Shown piece after piece: positions 17,208 through 25,974 of a DNA stretch of 64,000 nt (positions within the stretch are counted from its first letter, which is position 1; each line of letters opens with the position of its first letter). This DNA is from Aureimonas sp. AU22. Its GTDB lineage: Bacteria; Pseudomonadota; Alphaproteobacteria; Rhizobiales; Rhizobiaceae. The notes beneath the pieces are model-generated. The model was not told the DNA's origin. It saw nothing but the letters and a program-made list of their open reading frames with translations, and made no database searches. The DNA is taken from the NCBI RefSeq assembly GCF_001463745.1, contig NZ_BBWJ01000010.1:1-64000 (forward strand). Reading direction: 5' to 3'. A program made the position numbers and the translations under genes.

Positions 17208-20200
17208 TTGCACCTCCTCAGCCTCCAGCGCGGGACGATTGCGGACGGGCGCGAGGCGGTGGACCTCGGCCAGACGAGGGCGCGCGTCCTCGTGCTGTCG
17301 GCCGCCGATACCGAACTGGCCGCGCTGGCCTTCGCCGCCGACCGGCTGCGCCTGGGCGACGACGATCTGCGTCTCGCCAACCTCCTGCGCCTTCAGCACC
17401 CGATGTCGGTGGACACCCATGTCGCGCGCATGGCGCCGCATGTGCGGCTCGTGGTCGTCCGGCTGCTCGGCGGCGCCGCCTACTGGCCCCACGGCTGCGA
17501 GGCCTGGAGCGCGGCGGCGCGTCGACACGGCTTCGCGCTCGCCGTCCTGCCGGGCGACGACCGGCCCGACCCCGGCCTCGACCACTTCTCGACGTTGCCC
17601 GAGGCCGAGCGCGACCGGCTCTGGGGCTACCTTCGCGAAGGCGGCGCGGCCAACGCCGATGCCTTCCTGCGCTCCGCCGAGGCGCTGGCGGACGGCTTGG
17701 CGCCGGACGAGGCGCCCGCGCGTCCGATCCTCAAGGCCGGGCGGTTGGAGCGCCCCCACGCGCCCCCACCCGATCCCGCACGCCCGCTCGCGGCGATCAC
17801 CTTCTACCGCGCACTCGTTCAGAGCGGGCAGACCGACGTGGTGGAGGCCCTGGCGCAGGCGCTGGAACAGCGCGGCTTCGACGTGCTGCCCGCCTATGTC
17901 TCGGGGCTGAAGGACCCGGTCAGCGTCGAGACGCTGCGCGCCCTGTTGGCGCGGCGCCCACCCGCCGTCGTTGTCAACCTCACGGGCTTTGCGATCTCCG
18001 CGCCCGCCCGCCCCTTCGTCCCGACGGTTCTTGACGAGAGCGGCGCGATGGTGCTCCAGGGCGTTCTGGCGGGCACCACGCGCGAGGCTTGGGAGGCCTC
18101 CGCCCAAGGGCTCTCCGCGCGCGACCTCGCGATGAACGTCGCGCTGCCGGAAGTGGACGGGCGGGTGCTGACCCGGGCGCTCGCCTTCAAGTCGGCCGGC
18201 GAATGGCACGCGCGGACGCAGAGCGACATCGTCGCCCATCGGCCGGAACCCGGCCGGATCGCCTTCACGGCCGAACTGGCGGCGCGCTGGGCGGCGCTTC
18301 GCGGCACGCCGCCGCCCGAGCGGCGCGTCGCCATCATCCTCGCCAACTATCCCAACCGCGACGGTCGGCTCGGCAACGGCGTCGGGCTCGACACGCCGGC
18401 CGGCACGCTGGAAGTGCTGCGTGCCATGGCCGAGGCCGGCTACGACACTGGCGCCCTTCCGGCCAGCGGCAACGCCCTCATCGAGCATCTCCTGGCCGGG
18501 CCGACCAATGCCGGCCGGACGGCACGCGAGATCCGCGAGACGCTGTCGCTCGCGGACTACCGCCGCGCCTTCGACGCCCTGCCCTCCGCCGTGCGGAACG
18601 CGGTGACGGAGCGCTGGGGCGCGCCGGAGGACGACCCGTTCTTCGACCCCGCGCACGGCTTCGCCCTGCCGCTCGCTCGCCTGGGCCGGGTTGTCGTCGG
18701 CATCCAGCCGGCACGCGGCTACAACATCGACCCGAAGGACACCTATCACGCGCCGGACCTCGTGCCGCCGCACGGGTATCTTGCGACCTATGCCTTCCTG
18801 AGGGAGAGCTTCGGTGCGCAGGCGATCGTGCACATGGGCAAGCACGGCAACCTCGAATGGCTGCCCGGAAAGGCGCTGGCGCTCTCCGACGCCTGCTTCC
18901 CCGAGGCGGTGCTCGGCCCCCTGCCCCATCTCTATCCCTTCATCGTCAACGATCCCGGCGAGGGCAGCCAGGCCAAGCGGCGCTCGGCGGCCGTGATCGT
19001 CGACCACCTCACCCCGCCGCTGACGCGTGCGGAAAGCCACGGACCGGCGAGAGATCTCGAACGGCTGGTGGACGAATACTACGAGGCGAGCCAAGGCGAT
19101 TCCCGCCGCATCGCGCTCCTCAAGCGGCAGATCGTCGATCTCCTCGGCGAAACCGGCCTTGGCTCTGACGCCGGCCTGGCCGCGGACGAAGCCGACGACG
19201 CGGCGCTCGAAAAGCTCGACGCCTGGCTCTGCGACCTGAAGGAAATGCAGATCCGCGACGGGCTGCATGTCTTCGGGCAAGCACCCGAGGGTCGGCTCCT
19301 CACCGATCTTGCCGTCGCGCTCGCCCGCCTGCCGCGCGGGCTCGAGGCCGCCGACGCCTCGCTCCTGCGCGCGCTGGCGGGTGATCTGGTCTTGAGCGAC
19401 TTCGATCCGCTGGACTGCCTGATGGGCGAGCCGTGGGAGGGCGCGCGGCCCGCGCTTCTGCAGGACCTCACGGCCGATCCCTGGCGCACGAAGGGCGATA
19501 CCGTGGAGCGGCTGGAACTTCTTGCCGCGCGTCTCGTCTCGGGCGAGCGGGGATCCGAGCCCGGTTGGACGGCGACCCTCCCCGTGCTCCACGAGATCGA
19601 GGCGCAGTTGAAACCCGCCGTCACCGCCTGCGGCCCTGCCGAGATCGCAGGGCTCTTGGCGGGTCTCGACGGCCGCTTCGTGCCCCCCGGCCCCTCCGGC
19701 GCGCCGACGCGGGGGCGGCCGGACGTGCTTCCGACGGGGCGCAACTTCTTCTCCGTCGACACGCGCGCCGTGCCGACCGAAGCCGCCTGGACGCTCGGCC
19801 GCAAGTCCGCCGAGCTTCTCGTCGCGCGCCACCTCCAGGACCACGGCGAATGGCTGCGCGCGGCCGGTCTCACCTGCTGGGGCACCGCCAACATGCGCAC
19901 CGGGGGCGACGACATTGCCCAAGCGCTCGCGCTGATCGGCGTGAAGCCGACCTGGGACCGCGCCTCGGGGCGCGTCACCGGCTTCGAGATCATCCCCCCC
20001 GCCGCGCTCGGGCGCCCGCGCGTCGACGTGACCTTGCGGATTTCGGGCTTCTTCCGCGACGCCTTTCCCGACCAGATCGCGCTCTTCGACCGGGCGGTGC
20101 GGGCCGTCGGTGCGCTGGACGAGGACGAGGGCGACAATCCCATCGCCGCCCGCATGGCCGAGGAGACGCGCACGCTGGAGAGCGCAGGCCTCGACACTAC

Positions 20201-20921
20201 GCAAGCGAGGCGACGGGCGGGCTATCGCGTCTTCGGCTCCAAGCCCGGCGCCTACGGCGCGGGTCTCCAGGCGCTGATCGACGAGGGCGGCTGGACGACG
20301 CGGGCGGATCTGGCAGATTCCTTCCTCCACTGGGGTGGCTATGCCTACGGCGCGGATGCGGAAGGGGCGTCGGAACGCGCCGCCTTCGAGACGCGGCTCT
20401 CCGCGATCGAGGCGGTAATCCAGAACCAGGACAACCGCGAGCACGACCTTCTGGATTCCGACGACTACTACCAGTTCGAGGGTGGCATGAGCGCCGCCGT
20501 CGAGCACCTCGCCGGCCGCGCCCCCGCCGCCTATCACACCGACCACTCGCGACCCGAGCGCCCGGTGATCCGAACGCTCGACGAGGAGATCGCCCGCGTC
20601 GTGCGTGCGCGCGCCGTGAACCCGAAGTGGATCGCGGGCGTCATGCGCCACGGCTACAAGGGCGCCTTCGAGATGGCGGCGACGGTGGACTACCTCTTCG
20701 CCTTTGCCGCGACCACCAACGCGGTGGCCGATCGGCATTTCGACCTCGTCCACGCCGCCTATCTCGAGGACGAGACGGTCGCCGCCTTCATCGACGCCAA
20801 CAATCCGGCCGCGCTCGCCGAGATGCGGGCGCGCTTTGCCGAGGCCATCGCACGCGGCCTCTGGCATCCCCGCTCCAACTCGGCAAGATTTGCCGGCGAA
20901 ACCCAGGACCCGACCCGATGA
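17208..20921 (+). CDS. cobN: Cobaltochelatase large subunit CobN
   Basis: CobN (1237 aa) is the porphyrin-type binding subunit of the ATP-dependent cobaltochelatase that inserts Co(II) into hydrogenobyrinic a,c-diamide late in the aerobic pathway. The family block IVHMGKHGNLEWLPGKALAL lies near residue 545, and the length agrees with P. denitrificans CobN. I chose the TTG at 17208, one base after the cobW stop, because it yields MHLLSLQRGTIADGREAVDLGQ, the usual family start; an in-frame ATG at 17127 lies inside cobW. Partner subunits CobS and CobT are not in the window. CobO follows with a 4-bp overlap. Confidence 0.94.
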   Translation: MHLLSLQRGTIADGREAVDLGQTRARVLVLSAADTELAALAFAADRLRLGDDDLRLANLLRLQHPMSVDTHVARMAPHVRLVVVRLLGGAAYWPHGCEAWSAAARRHGFALAVLPGDDRPDPGLDHFSTLPEAERDRLWGYLREGGAANADAFLRSAEALADGLAPDEAPARPILKAGRLERPHAPPPDPARPLAAITFYRALVQSGQTDVVEALAQALEQRGFDVLPAYVSGLKDPVSVETLRALLARRPPAVVVNLTGFAISAPARPFVPTVLDESGAMVLQGVLAGTTREAWEASAQGLSARDLAMNVALPEVDGRVLTRALAFKSAGEWHARTQSDIVAHRPEPGRIAFTAELAARWAALRGTPPPERRVAIILANYPNRDGRLGNGVGLDTPAGTLEVLRAMAEAGYDTGALPASGNALIEHLLAGPTNAGRTAREIRETLSLADYRRAFDALPSAVRNAVTERWGAPEDDPFFDPAHGFALPLARLGRVVVGIQPARGYNIDPKDTYHAPDLVPPHGYLATYAFLRESFGAQAIVHMGKHGNLEWLPGKALALSDACFPEAVLGPLPHLYPFIVNDPGEGSQAKRRSAAVIVDHLTPPLTRAESHGPARDLERLVDEYYEASQGDSRRIALLKRQIVDLLGETGLGSDAGLAADEADDAALEKLDAWLCDLKEMQIRDGLHVFGQAPEGRLLTDLAVALARLPRGLEAADASLLRALAGDLVLSDFDPLDCLMGEPWEGARPALLQDLTADPWRTKGDTVERLELLAARLVSGERGSEPGWTATLPVLHEIEAQLKPAVTACGPAEIAGLLAGLDGRFVPPGPSGAPTRGRPDVLPTGRNFFSVDTRAVPTEAAWTLGRKSAELLVARHLQDHGEWLRAAGLTCWGTANMRTGGDDIAQALALIGVKPTWDRASGRVTGFEIIPPAALGRPRVDVTLRISGFFRDAFPDQIALFDRAVRAVGALDEDEGDNPIAARMAEETRTLESAGLDTTQARRRAGYRVFGSKPGAYGAGLQALIDEGGWTTRADLADSFLHWGGYAYGADAEGASERAAFETRLSAIEAVIQNQDNREHDLLDSDDYYQFEGGMSAAVEHLAGRAPAAYHTDHSRPERPVIRTLDEEIARVVRARAVNPKWIAGVMRHGYKGAFEMAATVDYLFAFAATTNAVADRHFDLVHAAYLEDETVAAFIDANNPAALAEMRARFAEAIARGLWHPRSNSARFAGETQDPTR

Positions 20922-21559
20922 GCGAGAAATCCCCGCTGCTGGCCGCCATGACCGAGGACGAACTCGACGCCCGCCACGCCGAGAAGATGAAGAAGAAGAA
21001 GGCGGCGCGCGACAAGATCCTGGCGACGAAGACGCAGGAAAAGGGACTCGTCATCGTCCACACCGGCAAGGGCAAGGGCAAGTCGACGGCCGCCTTCGGC
21101 CTCGTCTTCCGCGCGCTCGGCAACGGCATGAAGGTCGGCATCGTCCAGTTCGTGAAGGGCAAGTGGGAGACCGGCGAGCGGCAGGCGCTCGAGCGCTTCC
21201 CCGGCGAAGTCACGATCACCGCCATGGGCGACGGCTTCACCTGGGAGACGCAGGACCGCCAGCGCGACATCGCCGCGGCAAGGCAGGCCTGGGAGCGCGC
21301 CAAGGCGCTGATAACGGACGAGGAGCACCAGATGGTGGTGCTGGACGAACTCAACATCGTCCTGCGTTACGAATACATTCCCGTCGAGGAGGTCGTGGAC
21401 TTCCTTCGCGACCACAAGCCGGAGATGAAGCACGTCGTCATCACGGGCCGCAACGCGCGCGACGAACTCATCGAGTTCGCCGATCTCGTGACCGAGATGG
21501 AGATGGTCAAGCACCCCTTCCGCTCCGGCATCAAGGCGCAGCGCGGCATCGAGTTCTGA
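20918..21559 (+). CDS. cobO: Cob(I)yrinic acid a,c-diamide adenosyltransferase
   Basis: CobO/BtuR (213 aa) transfers the 5'-deoxyadenosyl group of ATP to Co(I) corrinoids. The P-loop HTGKGKGKSTAAFGL lies near residue 49, and QFVKGKWETGER and VVLDELNIVL are conserved. A lysine-rich N-terminal stretch (residues ~24-31) precedes the core. It is the last gene of the riboswitch-led operon. Its stop is only four bases from that of the convergent NDH-2 gene, leaving no obvious terminator. Confidence 0.95.
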   Translation: MSEKSPLLAAMTEDELDARHAEKMKKKKAARDKILATKTQEKGLVIVHTGKGKGKSTAAFGLVFRALGNGMKVGIVQFVKGKWETGERQALERFPGEVTITAMGDGFTWETQDRQRDIAAARQAWERAKALITDEEHQMVVLDELNIVLRYEYIPVEEVVDFLRDHKPEMKHVVITGRNARDELIEFADLVTEMEMVKHPFRSGIKAQRGIEF

Positions 21560-21563
21560 CGCG

Positions 21564-22877
21564 CTATCCGTGCAGCTTCAGGGCCGGTCCCTTGGCCGGC
21601 GAGAGCATGTCGGCGAAGATCGCGACGGTGCCGCGCAAGCGTCCGAGCACCTTCCACTGGTGGTGCCGCTGGAGCGCGTCGTAGGCGGCGGTGGCGAACT
21701 GGCCGTGGATCAGAAAGTCGTCGCCGTGGCCGGAGCCGATGCGCCCGACCGTGCCGGCCCGGCCGAGCTGCACGAGGCGGCCCCTGTTGCGGAACTCGAA
21801 AGGTTCGACCGGCTGGCCCTTGAGGAGGAGCGGGATCGTCTCGGTGAGGTAGTCCGCCTGCTGCGAGGCGGCCTGGGCGGTCGGCGGCAGCGGCTTCTCG
21901 GCGCCTTTCGCCACCATGCTCGCCGCATCGCCCATGACGTAGATGCGTTCGTCCACCGTCGAGCGCAGCGTGCGATCCACCTTGATGCGGCCCTTGTCGT
22001 CCATCTCGAAGTCGGCGAGCCGTTTCAGGACGGGATGGCCGACGAGGCCCGCCGCCCAGACCGAGACGTCGGCAGGCCAGCGCTCGCCCGAGACCGAACG
22101 GACGGCGCCCGGTTCGATCGCCGCGATCTTGGCGTCCGTCACCGTCTTGATGTCGAGCTGCTTCAGCCGCTCCACCAGCTTGGCCCGCAAGGCGTCGTCG
22201 ATACCGGGCATGATGACGGGGGCCGCCTCGAGGATGGTGATGCCGAGGAGCTTGTCGGCCCGCGCCTTGCCTCCGCGCACCAGAAAGCCGGTCTCGGAGT
22301 TGCGCAGGTGCGCGGCAAGCTCCGTGCCCGTCGCGCCCGAGCCGACGATCACGATCTCGGCCGGCACGCCGCTCGAACGGGCGCGGATCATGGTGCCGGC
22401 AAAGCGGGTGCGGAAGTCCTCCGCGTCCTCCGGTCCGTCGAGGCGTACGGCGTTCTCGGCGACCCCTTCCGTGCCGAAGTCGGGCGTTACGCCGCCGAGC
22501 GCCACGACGCAGAGGTCGTAGGGAAGGAACCGCGCCGGCGCGAGCTCGCGGCCCTCCTCGTCGTGCATGGCGCCGAGTTCCACGCGCGCGCCGGCGCGAT
22601 CGATGGCGCGCACCTCGCCCTGCTCGAAGTGGAAGCCGCGCATGCGCGCCAGCATGTAGAAGGAAATCTCGGCCAGCGTCGAGGACACGGTGCCGGCGGC
22701 GAATTCGTGCAGCCTCGGCTTCCAGAGATGGGTCATCTCGCGATCGACCAGCGTCACCTCGACGCCGCCCTTGCCCGCCAGACGGGAGGCGAGTTCGAGC
22801 CCGCCAGCCCCGCCGCCCAGGATCAAAACCCGTCGCCCCGTCGCCCGATCCGCCATGTCCATCCCTTCGCCGTCCAC
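21564..22877 (-). CDS. ndh: Type II NADH:quinone dehydrogenase-like flavoprotein
   Basis: This single-chain FAD enzyme (437 aa, or 430-432 from internal ATGs at 22862/22856) oxidises NADH and reduces quinone without pumping protons. The FAD-binding dinucleotide fold is at the N-terminus (LILGGGAGGLELASRLA), the NADH-binding fold in the middle (IVGSGATGTELAAHLR), and the second FAD contact is YVMGDAASM. The C-terminal helix region that docks to membranes is present. The small DUF3096 gene starts just upstream and points the same way, and the two may be cotranscribed. Confidence 0.88.
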   Translation of the reverse strand: MDGEGMDMADRATGRRVLILGGGAGGLELASRLAGKGGVEVTLVDREMTHLWKPRLHEFAAGTVSSTLAEISFYMLARMRGFHFEQGEVRAIDRAGARVELGAMHDEEGRELAPARFLPYDLCVVALGGVTPDFGTEGVAENAVRLDGPEDAEDFRTRFAGTMIRARSSGVPAEIVIVGSGATGTELAAHLRNSETGFLVRGGKARADKLLGITILEAAPVIMPGIDDALRAKLVERLKQLDIKTVTDAKIAAIEPGAVRSVSGERWPADVSVWAAGLVGHPVLKRLADFEMDDKGRIKVDRTLRSTVDERIYVMGDAASMVAKGAEKPLPPTAQAASQQADYLTETIPLLLKGQPVEPFEFRNRGRLVQLGRAGTVGRIGSGHGDDFLIHGQFATAAYDALQRHHQWKVLGRLRGTVAIFADMLSPAKGPALKLHG

Positions 22878-22892
22878 CCAGCGCGAAGGCGG

Positions 22893-23036
22893 CTAGGGCG
22901 AGATGGTTCCCATGAGGCCGGTGATACCGATCACGATCAGGTAGATCGCGACGATGTAGTTCAGAAGGCGCGGCATCAGCAGGATCAGGACGCCGGCGAT
23001 GAGCGCCACGACGGGCTGAACGGTGATGATTTCCAT
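22893..23036 (-). CDS. DUF3096 family small membrane protein
   Basis: This 47-residue protein is almost entirely hydrophobic: two membrane segments are separated by MPRLLNYIVAIYLIV, and it starts MEIITVQPVVALIAG. This matches the short DUF3096 family by length and pattern. A good ribosome site (GAGAGG read on the minus strand) lies upstream of the ATG at 23036. Function is unknown. It sits 15 bp upstream of the NDH-2 gene in the same direction. Confidence 0.8.
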   Translation of the reverse strand: MEIITVQPVVALIAGVLILLMPRLLNYIVAIYLIVIGITGLMGTISP

Positions 23037-23064
23037 CGAAGTCTCTCCTCTCGCTCGGGGCCGG

Positions 23065-23844
23065 TCAGCCCATGTACCATCCGTGGCTGGCGGTGATCGA
23101 CTGCCCGGTCAGCGCCGCGGAGCGGAAGCCGGCCAGGAACACGGCAAGCGCCGCGACGTCCTCGAGCGTCGTGAACTCGCCGTCCACGGTCCGTCCGAGC
23201 ATGACGGTCTTCACGACCTCCTCCGCGGAGATGCCGAGGTCGCGCGCCTGTTCCGGGATCTGCTTCTCGACCAGCGGCGTGCGCACGAAGCCGGGGCAGA
23301 TGACGTTGGAACGCACGCCGTGCTTGCCGCCCTCCTTGGCCATGGTGCGCGCGAGCCCGAGGATGCCGTGCTTGGCGGCGACGTAGGCGCTCTTGAGCGC
23401 CGAGGCCTCGTGGCTATGCACCGAGCCCATGTAGATCAGGGCGCCGGACTTTTGGCGGTACATATGCCGCACCGACGCCTTGGTGAGGAGGAACGAGCCG
23501 CCGAGATGGATGTCCACAACGCGGCGGAACTCCTCGTAGGGGAACTCCTCGATCGGATGGACGATCTGGATGCCGGCATTGGCCACCATCGCGTCGAGCC
23601 GGCCGAAGCGCTCGGCCACCGCGTCGACGCCGGCGTTGACGGCCGCCTCGTCGGTTACGTCCATCGTCACGGCCAGTGCACGACCGCCCGCGGCCTCGAT
23701 CTCGGCCGCGACCCTTCCCGCGGCGTCGGCCGCGATATCGGCGATCCCGACGCTCGCGCCTTCGCGGGCATAGGCCAGCGCGATGGCCCGGCCGATACCC
23801 GATCCCGCCCCCGTCACCACCGCGACCTGTCCCTCAAGCTGCAT
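23065..23844 (-). CDS. SDR family 3-hydroxybutyrate dehydrogenase-like oxidoreductase
   Basis: This classical SDR (259 aa from ATG 23844) has [17 protein letters not shown], the catalytic Ser in [10 protein letters not shown] and the YVAAKHG active-site motif. The segments [18 protein letters not shown] and the C-terminal [11 protein letters not shown] resemble D-beta-hydroxybutyrate dehydrogenases, which interconvert 3-hydroxybutyrate and acetoacetate with NAD. The ATG at 23844 ([16 protein letters not shown]) fits the SDR start better than a 10-residue-longer one. It ends 28 bp before the DUF3096 gene and may be the first gene of that run. Confidence 0.82.
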   Translation of the reverse strand: MQLEGQVAVVTGAGSGIGRAIALAYAREGASVGIADIAADAAGRVAAEIEAAGGRALAVTMDVTDEAAVNAGVDAVAERFGRLDAMVANAGIQIVHPIEEFPYEEFRRVVDIHLGGSFLLTKASVRHMYRQKSGALIYMGSVHSHEASALKSAYVAAKHGILGLARTMAKEGGKHGVRSNVICPGFVRTPLVEKQIPEQARDLGISAEEVVKTVMLGRTVDGEFTTLEDVAALAVFLAGFRSAALTGQSITASHGWYMG

Positions 23845-23996
23845 GACGCTCGTCCCTTCCCGGTCTCTCGTCACGAGATCATAGAAGGCTCGGGGCCAGC
23901 GAACAGGGCTGCTCCCGCGCCCTCGCCGATTTTGCCGCTCGCGAGCGGACGCGTGCCGTCTTATAAGCCGTGCGACGCAGCAAAAGGAGCGGCTCG

Positions 23997-24899
23997 ATGG
24001 TGGCGACGAGGATCGACGGCAAGGCGGTGGCCGAGGACGTCCTGGCGACGGTCAAGGCGGCGGCCGCCGATCTGAAGACCCGCCGCGGCATCACGCCGGG
24101 TCTTGCGGTCGTACTGGTCGGCGAGGACCCGGCAAGCCAGGTCTATGTCGGCTCGAAGGGCCGGATGGCCAGGGAATGCGGGTTCCACTCCGTCACGCAC
24201 CGCCTGCCCGCCGACGTGACCGAGGCCGCGCTCCTCGCGCTCATCGACACGCTCAACGCCGATCCCGCCATCCACGGCATCCTGCAGCAGCTTCCGCTGC
24301 CCAAGGGCCTCGACACGGACGCCGTGGTCGGGCGCATCCACCCCGACAAGGACGTCGACGGTCTGACCGTCGTCAATGCCGGCCGCCTCGCCTCGGGGCT
24401 CGTGCGGGAGGCCTTCGTGCCCTGCACGCCCGCCGGCTGCATGGTGCTGCTGCGCCGCGCGCTCGGCCAGGATCTTTCGGGCAAGCGTGCGGTCGTCGTC
24501 GGCCGCTCCAACCTCGTGGGAAAGCCGATGGCGCAGCTCCTGCTCCTTGCCAACGCCACGGTCACCGTCGCCCATTCGCGCACGGCGGATCTTCCCGCGC
24601 TGTGCCGCGAGGCCGACATCCTCGTCGCCGCAATCGGCCGCCCACAGGCACTCGGCGCCGACTGCATCAAGCCCGGCGCCATCGTCATCGACGTCGGCAT
24701 CAACCGCATCGACGCCCCCGAACGGGGCGACGGCAAGACGCGCCTCGTCGGCGACGTCGCCTTCGACGAAGCCACCGCCATCGCCTCCGCCATTACCCCC
24801 GTTCCCGGCGGCGTCGGCCCGATGACGATCGCCATGCTCATGGCCAACACGGTCACCGCCGCCTATCGCGCGGCCGACGAAACACCGCCGACGTTCTGA
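23997..24899 (+). CDS. folD: Bifunctional methylenetetrahydrofolate dehydrogenase/cyclohydrolase
   Basis: FolD (300 aa) oxidises 5,10-methylene-THF to methenyl-THF and hydrolyses it to 10-formyl-THF. Signature blocks are [20 protein letters not shown] with the catalytic YVxxK, ILQQLPLP, the NADP site [15 protein letters not shown], and [15 protein letters not shown] strong AAAGGAG lies seven bases before the ATG at 23997. The gene is followed by the first copy of the multi-hairpin repeat and converges on grpE. Confidence 0.96.
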   Translation: MVATRIDGKAVAEDVLATVKAAAADLKTRRGITPGLAVVLVGEDPASQVYVGSKGRMARECGFHSVTHRLPADVTEAALLALIDTLNADPAIHGILQQLPLPKGLDTDAVVGRIHPDKDVDGLTVVNAGRLASGLVREAFVPCTPAGCMVLLRRALGQDLSGKRAVVVGRSNLVGKPMAQLLLLANATVTVAHSRTADLPALCREADILVAAIGRPQALGADCIKPGAIVIDVGINRIDAPERGDGKTRLVGDVAFDEATAIASAITPVPGGVGPMTIAMLMANTVTAAYRAADETPPTF

Positions 24900-24916
24900 G
24901 GGGCGCTGCCTGGATT

Positions 24917-25100
24917 GGCGGGGCTGCCGCCCCGGTCCCCGCTCGGGAAGGAATTCCCGAACCCTTCTTTTCATTTGATGATCTTTCCAAAAGCAAAGGG
25001 GGCCAGCGGCCCCCTTTGCTTTTGGACACTCTTCGAGTGAGGAGGGGTCCAGGGGAAATCCATTTCCCCTGGCGGGGTGCAGGGGCAGCGCCCCTGCTCG
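24917..25100. repeat. Structured dispersed repeat, copy 1
   Basis: This ~180-bp non-coding element recurs at 34216-34397. It contains five consecutive hairpins: 24920-24933; 24943-24960; a perfect 19-bp stem with a 3-base loop at 24986-25026; an 11-bp stem at 25049-25072; and an 8-bp stem at 25079-25097. It sits between the convergent genes folD and grpE and so could terminate or insulate transcription from both sides. Short motifs between hairpins (CCCTTCTTTTCATT, GGACACTCTTCGA) are also conserved in the other copy. Confidence 0.9.
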
Positions 25101-25116
25101 ATCCCATGCGCGCCGC

Positions 25117-25860
25117 TCAGGCGTCCTTCGTGCTCTCGTCCGGCACGCCGGGCTTGGTGTCGGGGCCGGGCGCGGGCGCTGCGGCCTTCGGGCCGCCCTT
25201 CGAGACGCCGACGAGGGCCGGGCGCAGGACGCGCTCGCCGATGGCGTAGCCTTCCTGGACGACCTGGACCACGGTGTTGGCGGGAAGGTCCGGGTTCGGG
25301 ATCTCGAACATGGCCTGGTGGAAATTCGGGTCGAAGCGTCCGTTGAGCGGCTCGAGCTTCTTCACGCCGTGGCGCTCCATTGCCGAGAGCATCGAACGGC
25401 CCGTCATCTCGACGCCTTCGACGAGGGCGGTGAAGCCGGCATCCCCACCCTGCCGCGCGCCGTCGGGCAAGGCCTGGAGGGCGCGGTCGAGGTTGTCGGA
25501 GACGGAGAGCATATCGCGCGCGAAGTTGGCGACGGCGAACTGGCGCGCGTCCTTGATCTCGCGCTCGGTGCGCCGGCGCAGGTTCTCCATGTCGGCGGCG
25601 AGGCGCAGCAGGCGATCCTTGACGTCGGCGTTCTCGGCCTCGAGCTCGGCGATGCGCGCGCGATCCGCTTCCGACGCCTGGCCGCCGCCCCAGGTCGACA
25701 CGGTCTCGTCACCCTCGGTCGCCGGAGCCTGGATATCGGGCGCGTTCATGTCTCCCGGCGCCGCGCCCGCGATGCCGCCGCCCTTGAAGAAAGCCTGGCC
25801 GGGGGTCGCCGTCGCCTGGTCATCGCGTTCGTTCGGCGTCTTGTCGGTCTCGCTCGTCAT
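25117..25860 (-). CDS. grpE: Nucleotide exchange factor GrpE
   Basis: GrpE (247 aa) releases ADP from DnaK. The long helix follows a disordered N-terminus of ~75 residues: [20 protein letters not shown], then [13 protein letters not shown]. The C-terminal beta-domain holds the typical [13 protein letters not shown] and [25 protein letters not shown]. The C-terminal tail of ~25 residues is Ala/Pro-rich. The ATG is at 25860. It lies 114 bp downstream of hrcA in the same direction, a common alphaproteobacterial pairing. Confidence 0.96.
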   Translation of the reverse strand: MTSETDKTPNERDDQATATPGQAFFKGGGIAGAAPGDMNAPDIQAPATEGDETVSTWGGGQASEADRARIAELEAENADVKDRLLRLAADMENLRRRTEREIKDARQFAVANFARDMLSVSDNLDRALQALPDGARQGGDAGFTALVEGVEMTGRSMLSAMERHGVKKLEPLNGRFDPNFHQAMFEIPNPDLPANTVVQVVQEGYAIGERVLRPALVGVSKGGPKAAAPAPGPDTKPGVPDESTKDA

Positions 25861-25974
25861 CGAAGAGGGCGCTCCTTGGGAAACTGGCCCGGTTCGCCCG
25901 TCGCAGCAATGGCCGACGGACGCCCCGGCCGGGATGGAAGTCGGTGCGGGATATCGAATGCCGAATGCCGAAAA

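Noticed and set aside
16986-20867. A 1,293-codon open frame on the strand opposite cobN
   Set aside because: It is a by-product of high GC and codon bias; it shows no family motif, and cobN has complete homology-like blocks on the other strand.
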